64,000 nt of DNA, taken from Plotosus lineatus. Lineage: Eukaryota; Chordata; Actinopteri; Siluriformes; Plotosidae. The stretch spans positions 56,308,125 through 56,372,124 of the forward strand of contig CM045731.1 in assembly GCA_024760905.1 (NCBI GenBank), read 5' to 3'. The translations under genes were made by a program, and so were the position numbers. Within the stretch, counting starts at the first letter, position 1. Each line of letters starts with the position of its first letter. A model generated the notes under the pieces. That model ran no database searches. It saw nothing but the letters and a program-made list of their open reading frames with translations, and was not told where the DNA came from. This document shows, in pieces, positions 33,388-46,647 of this stretch.

Positions 33388-33560
33388 TTTAGTGCTTAGA
33401 CTTCTCACCTTAAAGCAAGAAGGTTCTGGGTTTGAGCCCTCTGGTGGGCAAGGTTGTTTCTATGTGAAGTATGTTCTCCATGTGCTTGCATGGGTTTACT
33501 CCAAGTAATCTGTTTTCCTCACAAGCACTTATGGCTAATTGGATTACTGGAACTGGATTT
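33388..33560 (+). mobile_element. SINE-A 5' half
   Basis: Head GCAAGAAGGTTCTGGGTTTG, then GTGCTTGCATGGGTTTACTC. It ends before the tail. It sits 110 bases after the EGF4 exon. Confidence 0.65.
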
Positions 33561-35100
33561 TACCCAGAGTCTTCAGGAATTGACTTTTCATCAGTCATTC
33601 GGCTCCTATATATAGAGTATAGTTGACACATGTCTGTGGTCACGTGATGGTGTTGCTATATGAAGGTGCCTTGGCGAGCATTTTGCAAACAGTCATGAAC
33701 TGTTTGTAAACTATTCACTACAATATCACCAAAGGTCACTGTACTGAACTGCACTGAGATAACAGTACTGTTGTTAACTGAGGTTATCAACAAATCTCCA
33801 ATTGGTATCTCGCTACTGACGAATACTTGTTGAATAGTTCAGAGTCATCAAGGGGCAAGTTGAAGGGCTAGTTGGTGAGATACTGACCAAATAGTTCTCC
33901 ATGACCTGAATCAGGATAAGTGGTACAGATTATGGATGGATGAACTGAAATCAGCGATTACTGGAAGATCTGATGTTTTATTAAACCTGAGTAAGGGTTC
34001 GGTTGTACCATTCTGTTCTTTCTTCGATCCCTTCTTGAAACTTTGACTAAATCTTTGATTGCCTTGTTTGAGCTTGATATAATTACTGAGATAATTCTAG
34101 AAAAGCCAGTGTAAGTGACAGGTCAAAGCTGTATAGTGGCTGCAGACATACATGACAAATTTTGCAATTCAAACTGAGTAATATTTGCAACACCGTGCAA
34201 TTTTGTTTTTGGTATTCCAAGACACTCCAATGGACCTACTGGATGGTTTTATCTTCCAAACATACTTTTCCTGCCCTTTAATTCTTCGCAGAATATCTCC
34301 AAAAGTCATAAACATGTGCATGATATATTACAGGTAATCTCCAGAGATATTATTCCTCTGAGGTAGAACGCTTTCATACTTGATGTGTCACGGAGTTCAT
34401 CCTGTCATTCCTGTCTGGGTTTGCTTGGTGGACTAGCCATAGAACACTAAGGTGTTACTTTACTCCCTAAAAAGGGCTATGAGAAGAGCGATGAAACAGT
34501 ATAAAGGCATGTGTAGACAAAGCTGTGGTGTAGCATGCTGTGTGTGGAGACAAGACCCTGCTCTCCTTCTGTCATCAGCCGCATGTTCCAGTCGACACAC
34601 TTTTCAGTCTCACCTCTGTAAACTGACAAAAATGTTCCATGGAGACATTTTAATGCTGTATGTTTTTGCCTATTACATGTTCACCTCTAAGGAGCATTTG
34701 GCTCCTAAAGTAACACTTTTGCACAAAGGATCCAAACCTTATTTGATGAAGTGCAGTTCATGAAATATTTGTGGTTTCTTTATAAAATATTGACATATTC
34801 ACTTCCATATTCAGTTTATTGGTGGTTAAGATTCTGAGCTAGTGATTGGTAGACTTGATTGCAGTACTGCCAAAGAAACCCTGTTGGTACCATGAGCTAC
34901 TTAACCTCATACTTGGATTGAATCCTGACCAAAACACTTTAGCCGTTTAAAGTCATGTCACTCAAAACTCGAGCATCGTATGCAGTGAAATGATCCTCCA
35001 AGAGTTATCTGCTTGTTGCCTCATGTTGGGCGTCAATTAGAAAAGTTTGTGTTTTGGTTTGGTTTGATTCCTGATTTCTGTTTACCTTTATTTATGGTTC
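33561..35100. other. intronic sequence, nothing recognised
   Basis: Sequence of the short EGF4-EGF5 intron. No repeat boundary or coding frame is supported. Confidence 0.4.
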
Positions 35101-35106
35101 CCTTAG

Positions 35107-35223
35107 TGACCTGCAACTATGGAAACGGTGGGTGTCAGCACATCTGTGAGGAGACTGATAATGGACCACGCTGTTCTTGCCACATAAAGTTTGCCCTGCA
35201 CTCTGATGGCAAGACATGTGTAG
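35107..35223 (+). CDS. scube3: scube3 exon, EGF-like module 5
   Basis: This 117 bp exon is phase 1-1, between acceptor CCCTTAG and a consensus donor G|GTAAGT. With the preceding T it encodes [38 protein letters not shown] and [12 protein letters not shown] is a hallmark of SCUBE EGF5, and the HIKF loop fits SCUBE3 (SCUBE1 has HQKY as I recall). Six cysteines are present and there is no calcium-binding motif. The intron before it is only 1.8 kb; the one after it is 12.5 kb. Confidence 0.94.
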
Positions 35224-35224
35224 G

Positions 35225-35955
35225 TAAGTCATGGTTATCTTCTTTGTTTTTGTGTGCCTAACCAGATAAGGCCTGATTCTTCCTGGTTTTTCTCCCCAGA
35301 CTCTTTTCCATGGTTTTACTTTGCCTGGTTTTGCCCATTCCCAGTAGTTAGCCAGTTAGAATAAGGTTCTCTTCTCTTCCCCACTTTGACCTGGAGAGGT
35401 AAGCCCAAAATCTAGACCCTGTAATGGTTTAGTCCTGCATGGATTCCACTCCATTATCCTACCCGACCAGGTGTGACACCTTGTTCTAGTTTCTGTCTCT
35501 GTTCTATCCCTGATTCATCCTTAGCTTGATCCCCCCCCCCCCCTCCTCCTCCTCATTTTGCCAGGTCAGGTAAGAATCAGTTGCGGTTCAAAACTTCCAA
35601 ACTCCGCAACTTCTAACCCACACTTGAACATTAACTAACCAGATCTGACCTTCCTCTCCACATGACTCTATCTGACTAGTTAGGACAGTTTTTTTTTGTT
35701 TTTTTTTGTCTCAATAAAATGTTTCAAGTACAGGTGAATCTTGAGTAGATTTGCCCCTTATTCTGATTCTACCTAATTCTAACTTTTAGTTTGCCAAAGT
35801 AAGGTCAGGTTTTTCTCACTCATCTACAACCACCAACCTCAGCAGGCTAGGTAAATATTATTTCTGTCCTTCACCTTATCTGAGTGGTCTCTTATCATCT
35901 CATTATACCTGTCTAACTGTAATTCAGCTTTGTTTTTATATAATTGTATCTGGCT
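35225..35955. other. intron with a C12-type tract and CCTGGTT/CTAACC-like words
   Basis: A poly-C tract lies at about 35530-35542. Short words such as GACCAGG, CTAACCAG and CTAGTTAG recur loosely, but I cannot define a repeat unit. Confidence 0.4.
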
Positions 35956-35957
35956 TA

Positions 35958-36170
35958 GCTAAAGTGGCTCAGTGACTAAGGATCTGGGTTACTGATTAGC
36001 AGGTCAGTGGTTTAAGCCCCAGTACTACCAATCTACCACTCTTGGGCCCTTGAGCAAGGACACGGATGCGTAACTGCTCAGATATAACTGAACTGAACTG
36101 TTCAATTGTTTAAATAAATTGCTTTGGATGAGGACTTCCAGCAAATTTCATAAATGTCAATAAAGCCTGT
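35958..36170 (+). mobile_element. SINE-C copy with tail
   Basis: AGTGGCTCAGTGACTAAGG, GTCAGTGGTTTAAGCCCC and CTCTTGGGCCCTTGAGCAAG, then a tail GCTTTGGATGAGGACTTCC..CATAAATG resembling the CTCTGGATAAGGGCGTCTGCCAAAT-type tail common in ostariophysan and salmonid SINEs. Confidence 0.7.
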
Positions 36171-38690
36171 CTCGTTTGTCCCCTTTTCTCATATCCTCCT
36201 TATCCATTAGTATCTAACCAAACATGCCTAACCCTCCCTAGATAATTAATAATTTACCTATGAAAACACTAAACATTTTGAAAAGCATTAGCAAAGGTAC
36301 AAATAATGTTGTCTTCCCTCTGTCAGGTTTTATACCTTGTAAAATTTTTGGGTTTTTTAAGTGTTTTATATCACTCAATCAAATTTGACTTTGTTATATG
36401 CTGTTTACATAAATCTTTCAAATAAGAACTTTGACTCACGGTCAGCTTCTGACTTTATTACAGAAATAAACACAATGCCCGGCCAAAAAAATAGTTGTGC
36501 ATACTAATATATTGATGGAGAGCACATATCCTTGATCACAGCATGTAATCTCCTTGGTGTTGTTGCTCCAGTTGTTCCAGTCGAGGCTCAGCAACATTAA
36601 TGTGACAATAAAATGAACTAGCTGATGAGCTGAATGCACTGAATGAGCAGGTTATCACATCGATGCACTTTTTCTTCCCTGATGGCTTGGATATAAAATT
36701 GTGGCTCAGCTAGTTAACATGTGGTTCAAGAAGCATACATGATCATTTTCACATATGTATTTGCCCCCTGACTTTAATCCTATTTTCACATCTCGAGATG
36801 TGCCGAAGAAGACCTTACTGAGTGGTTGGATTTTGTCATTATCAGTTCTAGTCAGTGAAACTGGCTGGAAATAAATGTTATTATGTTGCTATAGTTTATC
36901 AAAGCAAAGCAATTACATGCTGTAATCAAGGCAAAAGGTGGACTAACAAAATATTACATTTTTTTAGATTTTTTTGACCGGGCGGTGTATTTGTAAATAC
37001 AAAACCAGTGCAAGATTACCTAACTTGAAATGAGCTATTTTGTAAATGGAGATTTGCTTCGAAACAATTCTATGTCCATGGTTTAACCGCATTCTAATCC
37101 AGATTAAATCTAATGCTATAGTAAGTATGTTGAAAGGCCTGTATTCAGTTGCATTCATTACCCAATTTTGAAATGTCATGTTATTATGCACTGAAGTATG
37201 TTGATGTGGTCTGTAGCTGCTTAGAATTAAAATTTCTATTAAAAATAAAATCTGATCTGGAATTAACATCGGGTGATATGCAGTTAATATGCATGACCCT
37301 TTGAAGAGATTAACTCACTGCCTTGAGGTCTTAGGGTACCTGATGAGTGATGGGGTGTTCTGCAAAGCCACTTTAAGTGCTCCACAATGGTCTCATTGTC
37401 CTATCGTAACGCTCCATTTCAATCCATACGTTCCACTTGCCATCAGTCTAGTCATGACAAATAATTTACTGGAAACAAGGGAGTCGTAAAAAGAAAGCAG
37501 ACCACAGAATCACTTACTCGCCAGATCCGAGATAAATGTACATGACAGTATGTCGGACATATGCGCAGAAACTCAGCCAGTGCAGGAGCCGTGCTTCTGC
37601 TTGCACTAACCCAGCACGGCATTTATCCAGCATGAAGCTTTTCTACTCAATCTTGCTTGTTTGATTTGCTTCCTCTTGACTTTTCATTGCCTTTCTCCTC
37701 TTCTTCCTGATGCTGGTAAATTTCAATGATAGGAGCCAAGTTCTTAAACAATGATTTATAAAACCCAGGGACTTAACAAGGCTTTGGACTCTTTGGCTGT
37801 TAAAGCCAAAGTTTGTTGTTTATACAAATATGCATGGTGGGTTTTTTCATCCATGTTGCTTAACATTCTGCACTGAAAACATTCAGTTTGTACAGTACAG
37901 GATGGTGAGATTGTGAATCTTCTCTTCTATAGCCAAATACAGCCATCTTACGGACTTCCTGAGCAATCTTTGATCCTCACATGTAATCTAAAAGCAGCAA
38001 AATAAACACTTTCACATTTGTATGGTATTTTGATTGAACAGTGGTTTGGCTGGCCTTTTCTCTCTCTCTCTCTCCGTTGCTGAATAGATTGAGCTAGACA
38101 CCCTGCGATTAGACCTTGGTCTCAAAGTCTCAAGCCATCAAACAACCACAAATGAGACAATATGGAGGGCAGAAGGGTCACTTGCACCCCATAGGCATCT
38201 GTGAGCTAGAAAATAAGTATCAAACAAACAGAATTCTACTCTGAAACTGGGAATGACAGTAAGAGAGCATCTGAAAAGGTCTTCGGAAGATTTTTTTTTT
38301 CTAAAGATCTGGAAAACTTCTCATTGTGTTCTATAAATGTAACATCATTCACTAAAAATCTGTTTTTGCTGGTCAGCTGTTTGCGGACTTGGAACAAGTC
38401 AGTCGGCATTTCTGTCAGTCAGCTTGTATTTCTGTCATTTGCTTCACCAGCCATTTCAGTCAGTCCATCTAACTGTCTGCAAATCAGTCTCTTGGTGCAG
38501 TGTTTCCACAGTGCGGGCACTAATTTTATTTGTTCGTTATATATGTGCACACACACGAGTTCGTCAGTCAGGACAATCACAGTGTTTCTATTGGCTTGCA
38601 AATGTCTTAACTTGATGGACTTTTGATGAGACCACATCCTAAAACCATCTTGGTTCATAAAATCAATATGAAATGTAGATTATTTTGTGG
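36171..38690. other. intronic sequence, nothing recognised
   Basis: Long unique-looking stretch with no supported gene. A short (TC)n lies near 38060. Confidence 0.4.
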
Positions 38691-38702
38691 AACAGTGGCT
38701 TT

Positions 38703-38890
38703 CATAGGCCTTTTCCACCGGACAGTGTGGTAGGCCACGGTACAATTGTTAAACCATACCCAGAACCATCCATACCCTGATCCAGTCGATATATCTATTT
38801 CCTATTACGCACTGGTACACACGATAGTAATTTCGGGTTGTCTCTGTTTGGTGGTGACATCATATTCCGTGCAATACTTGCAATAATGGA
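38703..38890. mobile_element. possible hAT-type MITE end
   Basis: TAGGCCTTTTCCACCGGACAG followed by a GGTACAAT/ACCATACC-style passage resembles one end of teleost hAT-like non-autonomous elements. I could not find a matching opposite end, so this is tentative. Confidence 0.25.
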
Positions 38891-39957
38891 GGAGCTTTAA
38901 TATCTAATGTATTTCATTCAGGACATAGAGATGACAACCAATCAGTATTTTCGCATTATGGGTTCCCATTATATTCGGTAAGAATGATTTAAAGACAGGC
39001 TGTACCTTTGTGTAAGAAGAATTCACTGGGGCGTTCTGAGCATGGCAGCATGAAAGCATTTGCTGTATCATCAGGAGACAATAATACGTTCATATCCCAG
39101 TGAGATCATGGCCACTCATAGCCATGAGTCCAAGAGAGCCTCTCAGCTTATGAGTGTGCTATAATTGGAGAGAGTTTGGTAGTGGTTGGAAATTGAGAGG
39201 AAATGGGTTAATGTTCACACTAATTCAAACTTTACCCACTTGTCAGTTAAGGGTAGATACAATGATTTAAGAGTCAGAGTTTTTGAAGAGAATAAGTTTC
39301 AAATATTATGACTAGGGCTCCAAAGGTGAAAAAACATCCCTAATCATGAGCATAATTCTAACAAACATAGCAACCAAATTCAAAATGAGTTATGGTTTAG
39401 TTGATCATAAAAATTCCAGCAAGCAAATATAGCATTATGACTGGATTTCTATACGCATTTAACATGGTGTGTACTTCTTTTATCCTTTATTCTCTGTTCT
39501 CACTCCTCCTTTGTCCTTGTTCTCCTGTTTTCCAGCAGAGCTCAATGTCAGCTTGCCCCATTCAGCCTACTTAAACCTCTGTAGTTTTATGGAATATCGT
39601 TTCCACAAAGCAGATTCTTCGAAACGAGCATAAAAATATCAGCACACTCACACCAACAGATCACTGTTTAATATACATACCAAGAAATAAAAAAACATCA
39701 AAAAAAAAAACAATTCCAGCAGCATGAAAGCGTGTTCCCTCCATGAGCCCAGACAAATGAGAAATCCTGCAGACTACTTACATCTGAAGTCATGGACTTC
39801 GTTCTATGTCCTGTGGATTTTTAAATGTATTTCTATATAAAAGCAAGAACAACATTTGGAAATGTTGATAGACCCTGTCATGGAGTGACAAATTGAGCCA
39901 CCAAATCAAGATAATTACAGAATAATTTTTTAGTTAAATACAATGGTTTGTAATTTT

Positions 39958-40206
39958 CCCCAGTGCAGCTAACTGGGTTATCAAAGGCGGGCCATGTCTC
40001 TCACTGTCTATGGTGAGAGGCATGTAAAAGAACCATTGCTGACTTTCGTAAAGAGCAACTGCAAAGTCATCAGCGTGTTTCTGTCCCTTGCTAAAAAGGG
40101 TTGTGACAGGAAGGGCATTACCTCTGCCAAATCAAATTGCGAATCAGATGATTCGCTGTGGCGACTCCCAAATAAAAGGGAAAAAGCCGAAAGGACGACA
40201 GACAAT
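39958..40206 (+). mobile_element. SINE-D copy, type-1 tail, 5' truncated
   Basis: It starts in the body at CAGTGCAGCTAACTGGG and keeps the RTE-like tail (CAGGAAGGGCAT, GATTCGCTGTGGCGACTCCC, AAAAGCCGAAAGG). It lacks the tRNA head. Confidence 0.75.
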
Positions 40207-41540
40207 GGTTTGTGATTGACCTCTAAGTCAGGTGAGATGCTGTTGAGGCAGGACTTGGTACTCTGGTGAGGTCCTACTGAGGAAGCGCTGCAGACAATCA
40301 ATCAAAATCCACGTCTACATGCAGAACTGCAATGAAAGAATAATTTTTATTGCTGCAGTGCATTAAGCTGTGTGTGCAAATCTCATACAAGGCCAGCGAT
40401 ATAATGTCCTGACAATTGCGTGAAAAAAATAGCCTAGAATTTACAATATGTAGTTAATTTTGAAATCATGTCCAAAATTAGGTGCGCCCTTACCTTTTTT
40501 CACACTTTAACATTCATAAAAATAGAATGATGTGTCCCAGATTAGAATGATTAGAATCTGCGTGAAAGAAGACCCTCAAACATCTCGCAACTGAAGGAAC
40601 CCGATGACAGAAACTGATGAACAAAAATATAGAAAGCCTACAAGGCTACCGTGCTTTAAGGGCCCGACAGTGGTAGATTGATGGTACTGGGGCTTGAATA
40701 CCCAATAATCCAGAGCCTGAAACCTGAACCACCACTGCGATGGCAAGCGGGCAAAACTGGCTTTTGGTATAAAAGGTCAGTTTTATCTGTAGGCAGGTGT
40801 TTGTTCAGCATCGGGATGATGTTTGTCAGAAAGTTCCCCGTCTTTGTAAAGATCAAGCTGTTATCTGCACATCCGGGTGCCACCGGGTGTCTCATAGTGT
40901 TATAATCACGGAAAGCAAGCGGGAATGACTCAACTCGGCAAGAATGGGCGTGTTAACCACACTCTCCTTTTCCCTGTTAGGCGTTTGGTGAGAGGATATG
41001 CTGGAAAATGCTGTTAGCCAGACACAAGATGTTTACCAGGCGATCAGCTCCTGATATTTTTCCTACATATTTCTGGGATTAGGAAATTCTCTCTTGGTTT
41101 TTGTTTAATGTGTAATTAGTCTCAATCTCAAAGCAGGTTTCCACTATGAAATGTGGAATATTAATCTTTATAATAAACATGAACTTCAGCAGTCTCCAGG
41201 ATTTATTCTGTGTTGAATTTTTTTTTTCTCTGTACAGTCTATTTTAAAGTTGGTTCGAAGTTCACTGAATGGTTCAGTATTTACAGGAGTAAATAATAAA
41301 AGCTTATCAAAACAGTTAATAACGATAACGGCCACAATTCGCAGTCTTGCTAGCTATAAGTGATTAGCCATTTCTGTCAAAGTGCTGACCGTCAAATTTT
41401 TTTTTTTCAATCTTTAACCCGCTAGATCCCAAGGCATTAACCAAACATCCAGCCAAAAATTGTATTCTGTTGCTCTGAAGCAACAATGGAATCTAGAGGG
41501 TTAAGTTTTCACTGATGACTAATTTATCATGTGGTGGTTT
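40207..41540. other. intron; SINE-C remnant in antisense near 40640-40735
   Basis: GGGCCCGACAGTGG and GGGGCTTGAATACCC are antisense SINE-C landmarks. The rest has no supported feature. Confidence 0.45.
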
Positions 41541-41547
41541 CTATCAG

Positions 41548-41586
41548 CCCCTCCCCCCAACCCCCCACCCCACCCCACCCCACCCT
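41548..41586 (-). repeat. G-quadruplex-capable (GGGGT)n tract on the minus strand
   Basis: The + strand is C-rich with repeated CCCCA, giving at least six runs of three or more G on the minus strand separated by single bases. Confidence 0.8.
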
Positions 41587-42079
41587 GCTATCTGCACTGT
41601 GTGAGGCCTGCTCTTTCTCGGGGACTTTTCTTTAAATGTTGCATGCTAACTGCATGATTGCTCTCGTAAGTGCAGCTCTCACTAACACAAATCTGACTCT
41701 CGGCCGCCTGTAACTCATTTGCTCCCAACTGTGACAAGTGCAACCTCAAGGCCCTTTACTGCTATCATTAGGGGGCTACGGTTTAATTTTCGAGCGGGTT
41801 AATCAGGTCAAGGATTCAGATTGTGAAAGACGTCGGGTCATTGTTGTGAAGTCTCAATGAAGTGAAGTTATTTAGATGTCTAAACAAGCGGGTGAGAATT
41901 GGAATACATCAAGCTGAATGTGTTGCTGTTTAATGGGAACCAAAGAGTTGTTTTGGTTTGTCCTGGAGACTATAATAAGTACAGCTATCCTCACACTTTA
42001 ACATATGAGTGAATGTTCAAATCTAACCCAAATCCAATCTCACTAAGTTCATGTTTTTTGTACGATCTGTGTATGGCTG

Positions 42080-42082
<3 letters not shown>

Positions 42083-42161
<79 letters not shown>
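42083..42161 (+). repeat. (TG)n microsatellite with TATG interruptions
   Basis: About 80 bases of TG with several TATG variants in the middle, ending in GCGCGC. Confidence 0.93.
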
Positions 42162-42168
<7 letters not shown>

Positions 42169-42984
42169 GAGGAAAGGAGTATCCAGCAGCAGCTACATCA
42201 GCCACAGCTGTTACCCAATGGTAAATATCTGTAAATTTGTCTTTTTAGTTCCAATCCTATTTGGCTCTACTCCTATTGGTGATGCTGGAACTCTGACTAA
42301 CTCTGTCAACCTGCTTATTAACTCACCTGAACATCTCCATGTGCAATTTTGCCAATTGAGAAGATGACTCCTGTTGGGGGGAAAACCTTACAGGTGGCAA
42401 TATTTGCTTCAGTTGGTAAATTGTCTGGGTGGCCATTCTGAAGTGACACGCATGGCCAGATTGTGCCTCTTTTAAATGATCAAGAACCGTCTGATGAGCG
42501 CTTTGTTTCAAAGGTTCTTCGCAGGTTCTGTGTAACAAATCATCCCAGTGATACAGTTATAATAAACAGTCTTCTTTCTGGAGTCCAAAATATTATTTGA
42601 CACATTCACTGCCAGCATGTTCTTGGTGTAGTGGGCGTGGCCTTATAATGACGTAAACGGTAGTCATGATCACTTCAGAGTTGAACTCAGCTTCAACAAT
42701 GTATGTCAATCAATACAATCCTAACCATGCATGAAAGGTCCTCATCTTTTTCAATATATACAAATATGGCTGCAATTATGCCTCAGGACGTGACACTGCG
42801 TCAATCGCCACTGTCCAACTAGTGTACAGGCTGAGCCAGGGCTATCTTGATGTTACCAAAGGCTTTTAAACCTCAAGCCAAAACGCTCTTTGTGATTTTA
42901 TTACCTACAATGCACTCTGACTGCCTACTAGTGGGATGTCAGAAGATAGTCCAGGATTTAACTTTAGCTGTTTTTTTTGTTTGT

Positions 42985-43370
42985 TTGTTTTTTTTTGTTT
43001 TGTTTTTTTTTTTTTTTTGGGGGGGGGTTCCCATTTTCTCTGTAATTTAGTTATATCCAATTCTCACCAAGCAGGCATTGCCTTCCCTATCACATGACCA
43101 CCACCAACCAGGAAGTGGCAAAAGCATGCATACACCCCCACCGTGACATGCAATGTTAACCTCCCGCATCTGTTTGAACTGCGACGCATGCGAATTTGGG
43201 GGCGGTCTAACACACTCAGAGGGAAAGCAGTATCTGCCCCCTCCAATGAATGAACTCACAGATACCCATGATTGGCTGGCGATCGCTGTGACAGGGAAGT
43301 GAGCATATGCCATCCCTCCCGCCCATGAGAGCTCGGCCAATCAGCTCTCATGGACTTAGAGCCACAGATG
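42985..43370 (-). repeat. probable antisense interspersed repeat after a T/G-rich run
   Basis: A run of T then G at about 43001-43027 is followed by CCCATTTTCTCTGTAATT and a GC-richer block with CACATGACCACC. The CCCATTTTCTC..AATT..CCCAATTC style is common in otophysan repeats. I cannot define its 5' end. Confidence 0.4.
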
Positions 43371-44818
43371 GAGGATTTAGCTTTAACTTTAAGAAAATGG
43401 TGCAGTAGTGCTTTAGTTCTTTATTCATTCCTGTTTATCTGTCACTGTACTGGTATCAGGCTAGTCGTGTTGTAGATCACTAACTAGCAAGGACGTGTGT
43501 CATTCGTACTATGAAGCTACATTGAATTCTACGACATCCCAGTGCAGTGGGTTTGCATTGATGTCTTTTGTTGTTTTTCTCATTTATATGTTTTAAAAAA
43601 GCCTGGCTGTTATCACTTCTATATAATTTCTATATGTAAAACATCAAGACCAATAACAACGTGTCATCAATACTCCACACCATTTGTAACCTCTTAAGAA
43701 ATAATGATGGTTTGTCATCAACCACGAAAATATAAAAACAACAACAACAACAGAAAATACACAGCACTCCCTACTGGGTCTGTTCCATTACTACAGTTCC
43801 AAAAAGAATTTTGTTTAAGAATACTGTAAAGAATTCTTGAATCCAGAAATGAATCAGTATTGTCTCCAAAGGATCTTTCTTGTTCAAAACCCTGCCTCTA
43901 GTAGACATTTTTGAGTATTGCTGCTAACTAACAAACAAAACAATACCAAGAAAAAAAAAATCTTGACAGAGAATGAGTGAACCAATCAGAAGTATTTCAG
44001 TATAATTATACCCACGTTTTTTTTGTTGTTGTTGTTGTTTGTTTTTTGAAAGTATATTCACTTGATATATTAATATTACTGTATTGTGATAATGCCTGAT
44101 TTGTACTCAACCCAACATTAGCATGTTGACTCTCCCACTGCTTGTTCATTGGCATGTTTACTTTTCCTAACTCTAACCTTAATATGAAGACAATGTCTTC
44201 CTCCTGAAAGTCTCTCAACTTAACCAGCATGTGTTTCCTCCTCTGTCCACACAGAAGACTTTTACCACTTTCAGACGGAACATGTCTGTTTGCACAACAG
44301 CCTTTTAACATCACAGCAGGTTTAGTGCACCGCTGCCTGCTTGGTTTGCGTCTCTTTAACCGTTGTGCCAAGGGCTTGTCATATTTACCAAATAGCTTTT
44401 ACCTTGGAATGCATGTTCTGGACTTGTTTGGAGAACTCCATTAAGTGTTCATGCCAACTTTCTGCAACAGCGAGCAAATTCCTGAAGTGTAGCCGGGTTC
44501 AGTGAAGTGAAGAGTATCGTTCACTTTTCCAATCGTAATGCTAATTTGGACAAACACTAAGAGACTTTGCTTTTATATGATCTTTGGCACTTCACACATG
44601 AACGAAATGAGACGTTTCTATAAACCATTGCACAATTTTTATATCTTTTTGTACATATTTACTGATTTTGGGCTTAAGTTTTAGTCAGTGATCACTCAAC
44701 TACATTTTCTGCACAAATTTAACCGATAACCCAACAGATTGATTGTATAATGACACCAAAAAAAAAAACTGTTGCTAACCAGTCTTGACGTTGTCTTTTT
44801 AAATTTTTCAATTATCTG
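43371..44818. other. intronic sequence, nothing recognised
   Basis: No supported gene; short A and T homopolymers only. Confidence 0.4.
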
Positions 44819-44821
44819 TGG

Positions 44822-45155
44822 GGGCCACAGAGGGGCATAGTGGTTATCAGGTCCAGCTTACCTCTAGAAGGTCCTGGGCTCCTTCTGCATGGAGTTTGCA
44901 GGTACACCTCGCGCGTGTGTCGGTTTTCTCCCGGAAGTTTAGTTTCCTCTCACAGTCCAAAGACATGCACAGTCGACTTATTGGCTGTTTCAAATCATGC
45001 CTTTGGGGGAAGGATGAGTGGTTTGTGCGTGTTGGCCCTGCCATTGTCTGGCAAGCTATTTAGGGTGTACCCCGCATTTGCCCAGTGATATAGGCTTCAG
45101 CCTCTCTGCAACCCTAAGAACATTAAGCAGTTCAGCAAATAAGTGATTGAGGAAG
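44822..45155 (+). mobile_element. SINE-A copy, full length
   Basis: The head (GCATAGTGGTTATCAGG), CAGTCCAAAGACATGCACAG, a GGGTGTACCCCGC segment and a CCTAAGAACATTAAGCAG tail are in order. Confidence 0.72.
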
Positions 45156-45204
45156 TAACCATTCAATGTTTCTTTGGAGGTTTTTAATGCACTTTATGGC
45201 AGTT

Positions 45205-45560
45205 GTTGCAAAACGGTGGTGTAGTGTTGAAAATGTCCACCTCACAGCAAAAAGCTGCTGGGTTCAAATTCCAGGCTTGGCGAAGGTGTTTCTGTGTGGA
45301 GATTGCATATTCTCCCTGTGCTTGCATTGGTTATCTCCGAGTACTCTGGTTTCATCCTACAATCCGAATACATGCAGGTTAGAGAACTAGCTGTTCCAAA
45401 TTGTCCCTAGATGTGAATGTGTTTGTGATTGGTTATGTTTGTGTTGGCTCTGCGATGGACTGGGGACCTGTTCAAGGTACCACCTTCACCCAGTCGATTG
45501 AGATAGGCTCCAGCCTCTCTACAACCCTAATAAGATTAAACTGTGAAGCAAATGAATGTA
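45205..45560 (+). mobile_element. SINE-A copy, full length, second in a row
   Basis: Head GCAAAACGGTGGTGTAGTG, full body and AACCCTAATAAGATTAA then AATGAATG tail. It follows the previous copy by about 50 bases in the same orientation. Confidence 0.72.
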
Positions 45561-46300
45561 TTTATATAATGTTGTTGTACATAGTTGTTGTATTGTGCCA
45601 TTATGCTGTCCAACACTAGTTCGGGAGATAATGTAGCTACAGTAAGTTCTCTATAGGACCACGGTTATTCTGGCTTAGTGTAACAGTTTTTAGTAGCCGT
45701 AGTTTGCCATGTTTCAGGCTTTGCTGGTGTTTGCATCAGTACATCTTGGTCAGGATCTTAGTCTTCAGATCTGTTTAATATGGATTACAGGATACTTAGC
45801 AAAAATTAAAATGTTGCACTTCTTGGAAACCCAGTCGAAATTGTGGTGATATAAACATCGAAGTTGCATTTTTTTTTAAGCAATTACATTAAAGAACAAA
45901 AGAACTAGGGCATAACTTAATTGAAGAGCAATAGCGTTAAACAAATGACTATATAAACAGACAGAGGTCTTGTTCCTGGTTTATAAAAATTATAAACATG
46001 ATACGGAATATTTGTTTAAACTGTCGTCCATCCGAGGAGATTTTTCTGGAATTTCCTCTAAACTGAAGCACCATAAGCGTCACGAGCGTCATTCGAATTT
46101 TTAACACTCATACATGCAGTTTTACAATAATTATAAATCTAAGCTACACACACACACCTACAATACGCCAGAAAAGTTATCAACATACTGTAAATATTTT
46201 GCTGCAACCCGCCAAATTGATCATCACAGTCTGGTGCAGTTACTGACATGCAAAGTGTTTTTGAGGCATTTTCTTACACTTATTCTACTACAGCCTGCCA
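45561..46300. other. intronic sequence, nothing recognised
   Basis: No supported feature. Confidence 0.4.
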
Positions 46301-46301
46301 A

Positions 46302-46303
<2 letters not shown>

Positions 46304-46348
<45 letters not shown>

Positions 46349-46647
46349 TCAGTCTCTGTCTCTTTTTCTGTCTCCCTCATTCTCTCTCTTGCTCCTTTAA
46401 TCTCTCTCGTTGACTCTTTTGCTGTCTCTCTCCCTCTTTCTTGCTGCTTCTCCCTCTCTCGCTCTTGTTCTGTCTATCTCTTGCTCACTCTCATTTTCTT
46501 GTTCATCTTTTTCATAATTTTCTTTTTCATCTTATTTCACACCTTCTTATTATTCTTCTCTTTCATCTTAAAGTTTTTTTTGTTCTTTGTCGACTGATTT
46601 TTTTTATCTTCCTTTTTTCCTCCCTGTTGTCCTCCTTCTTCTCTTAG
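46304..46647 (+). repeat. (TC)n-rich pyrimidine tract ending in TTAG
   Basis: A 340-base stretch is nearly all C and T, beginning with a (TC)n microsatellite (46304-46344) and ending CTTCTTCTCTTAG. It looks like an acceptor but is not followed by an EGF-coding exon. Confidence 0.75.
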
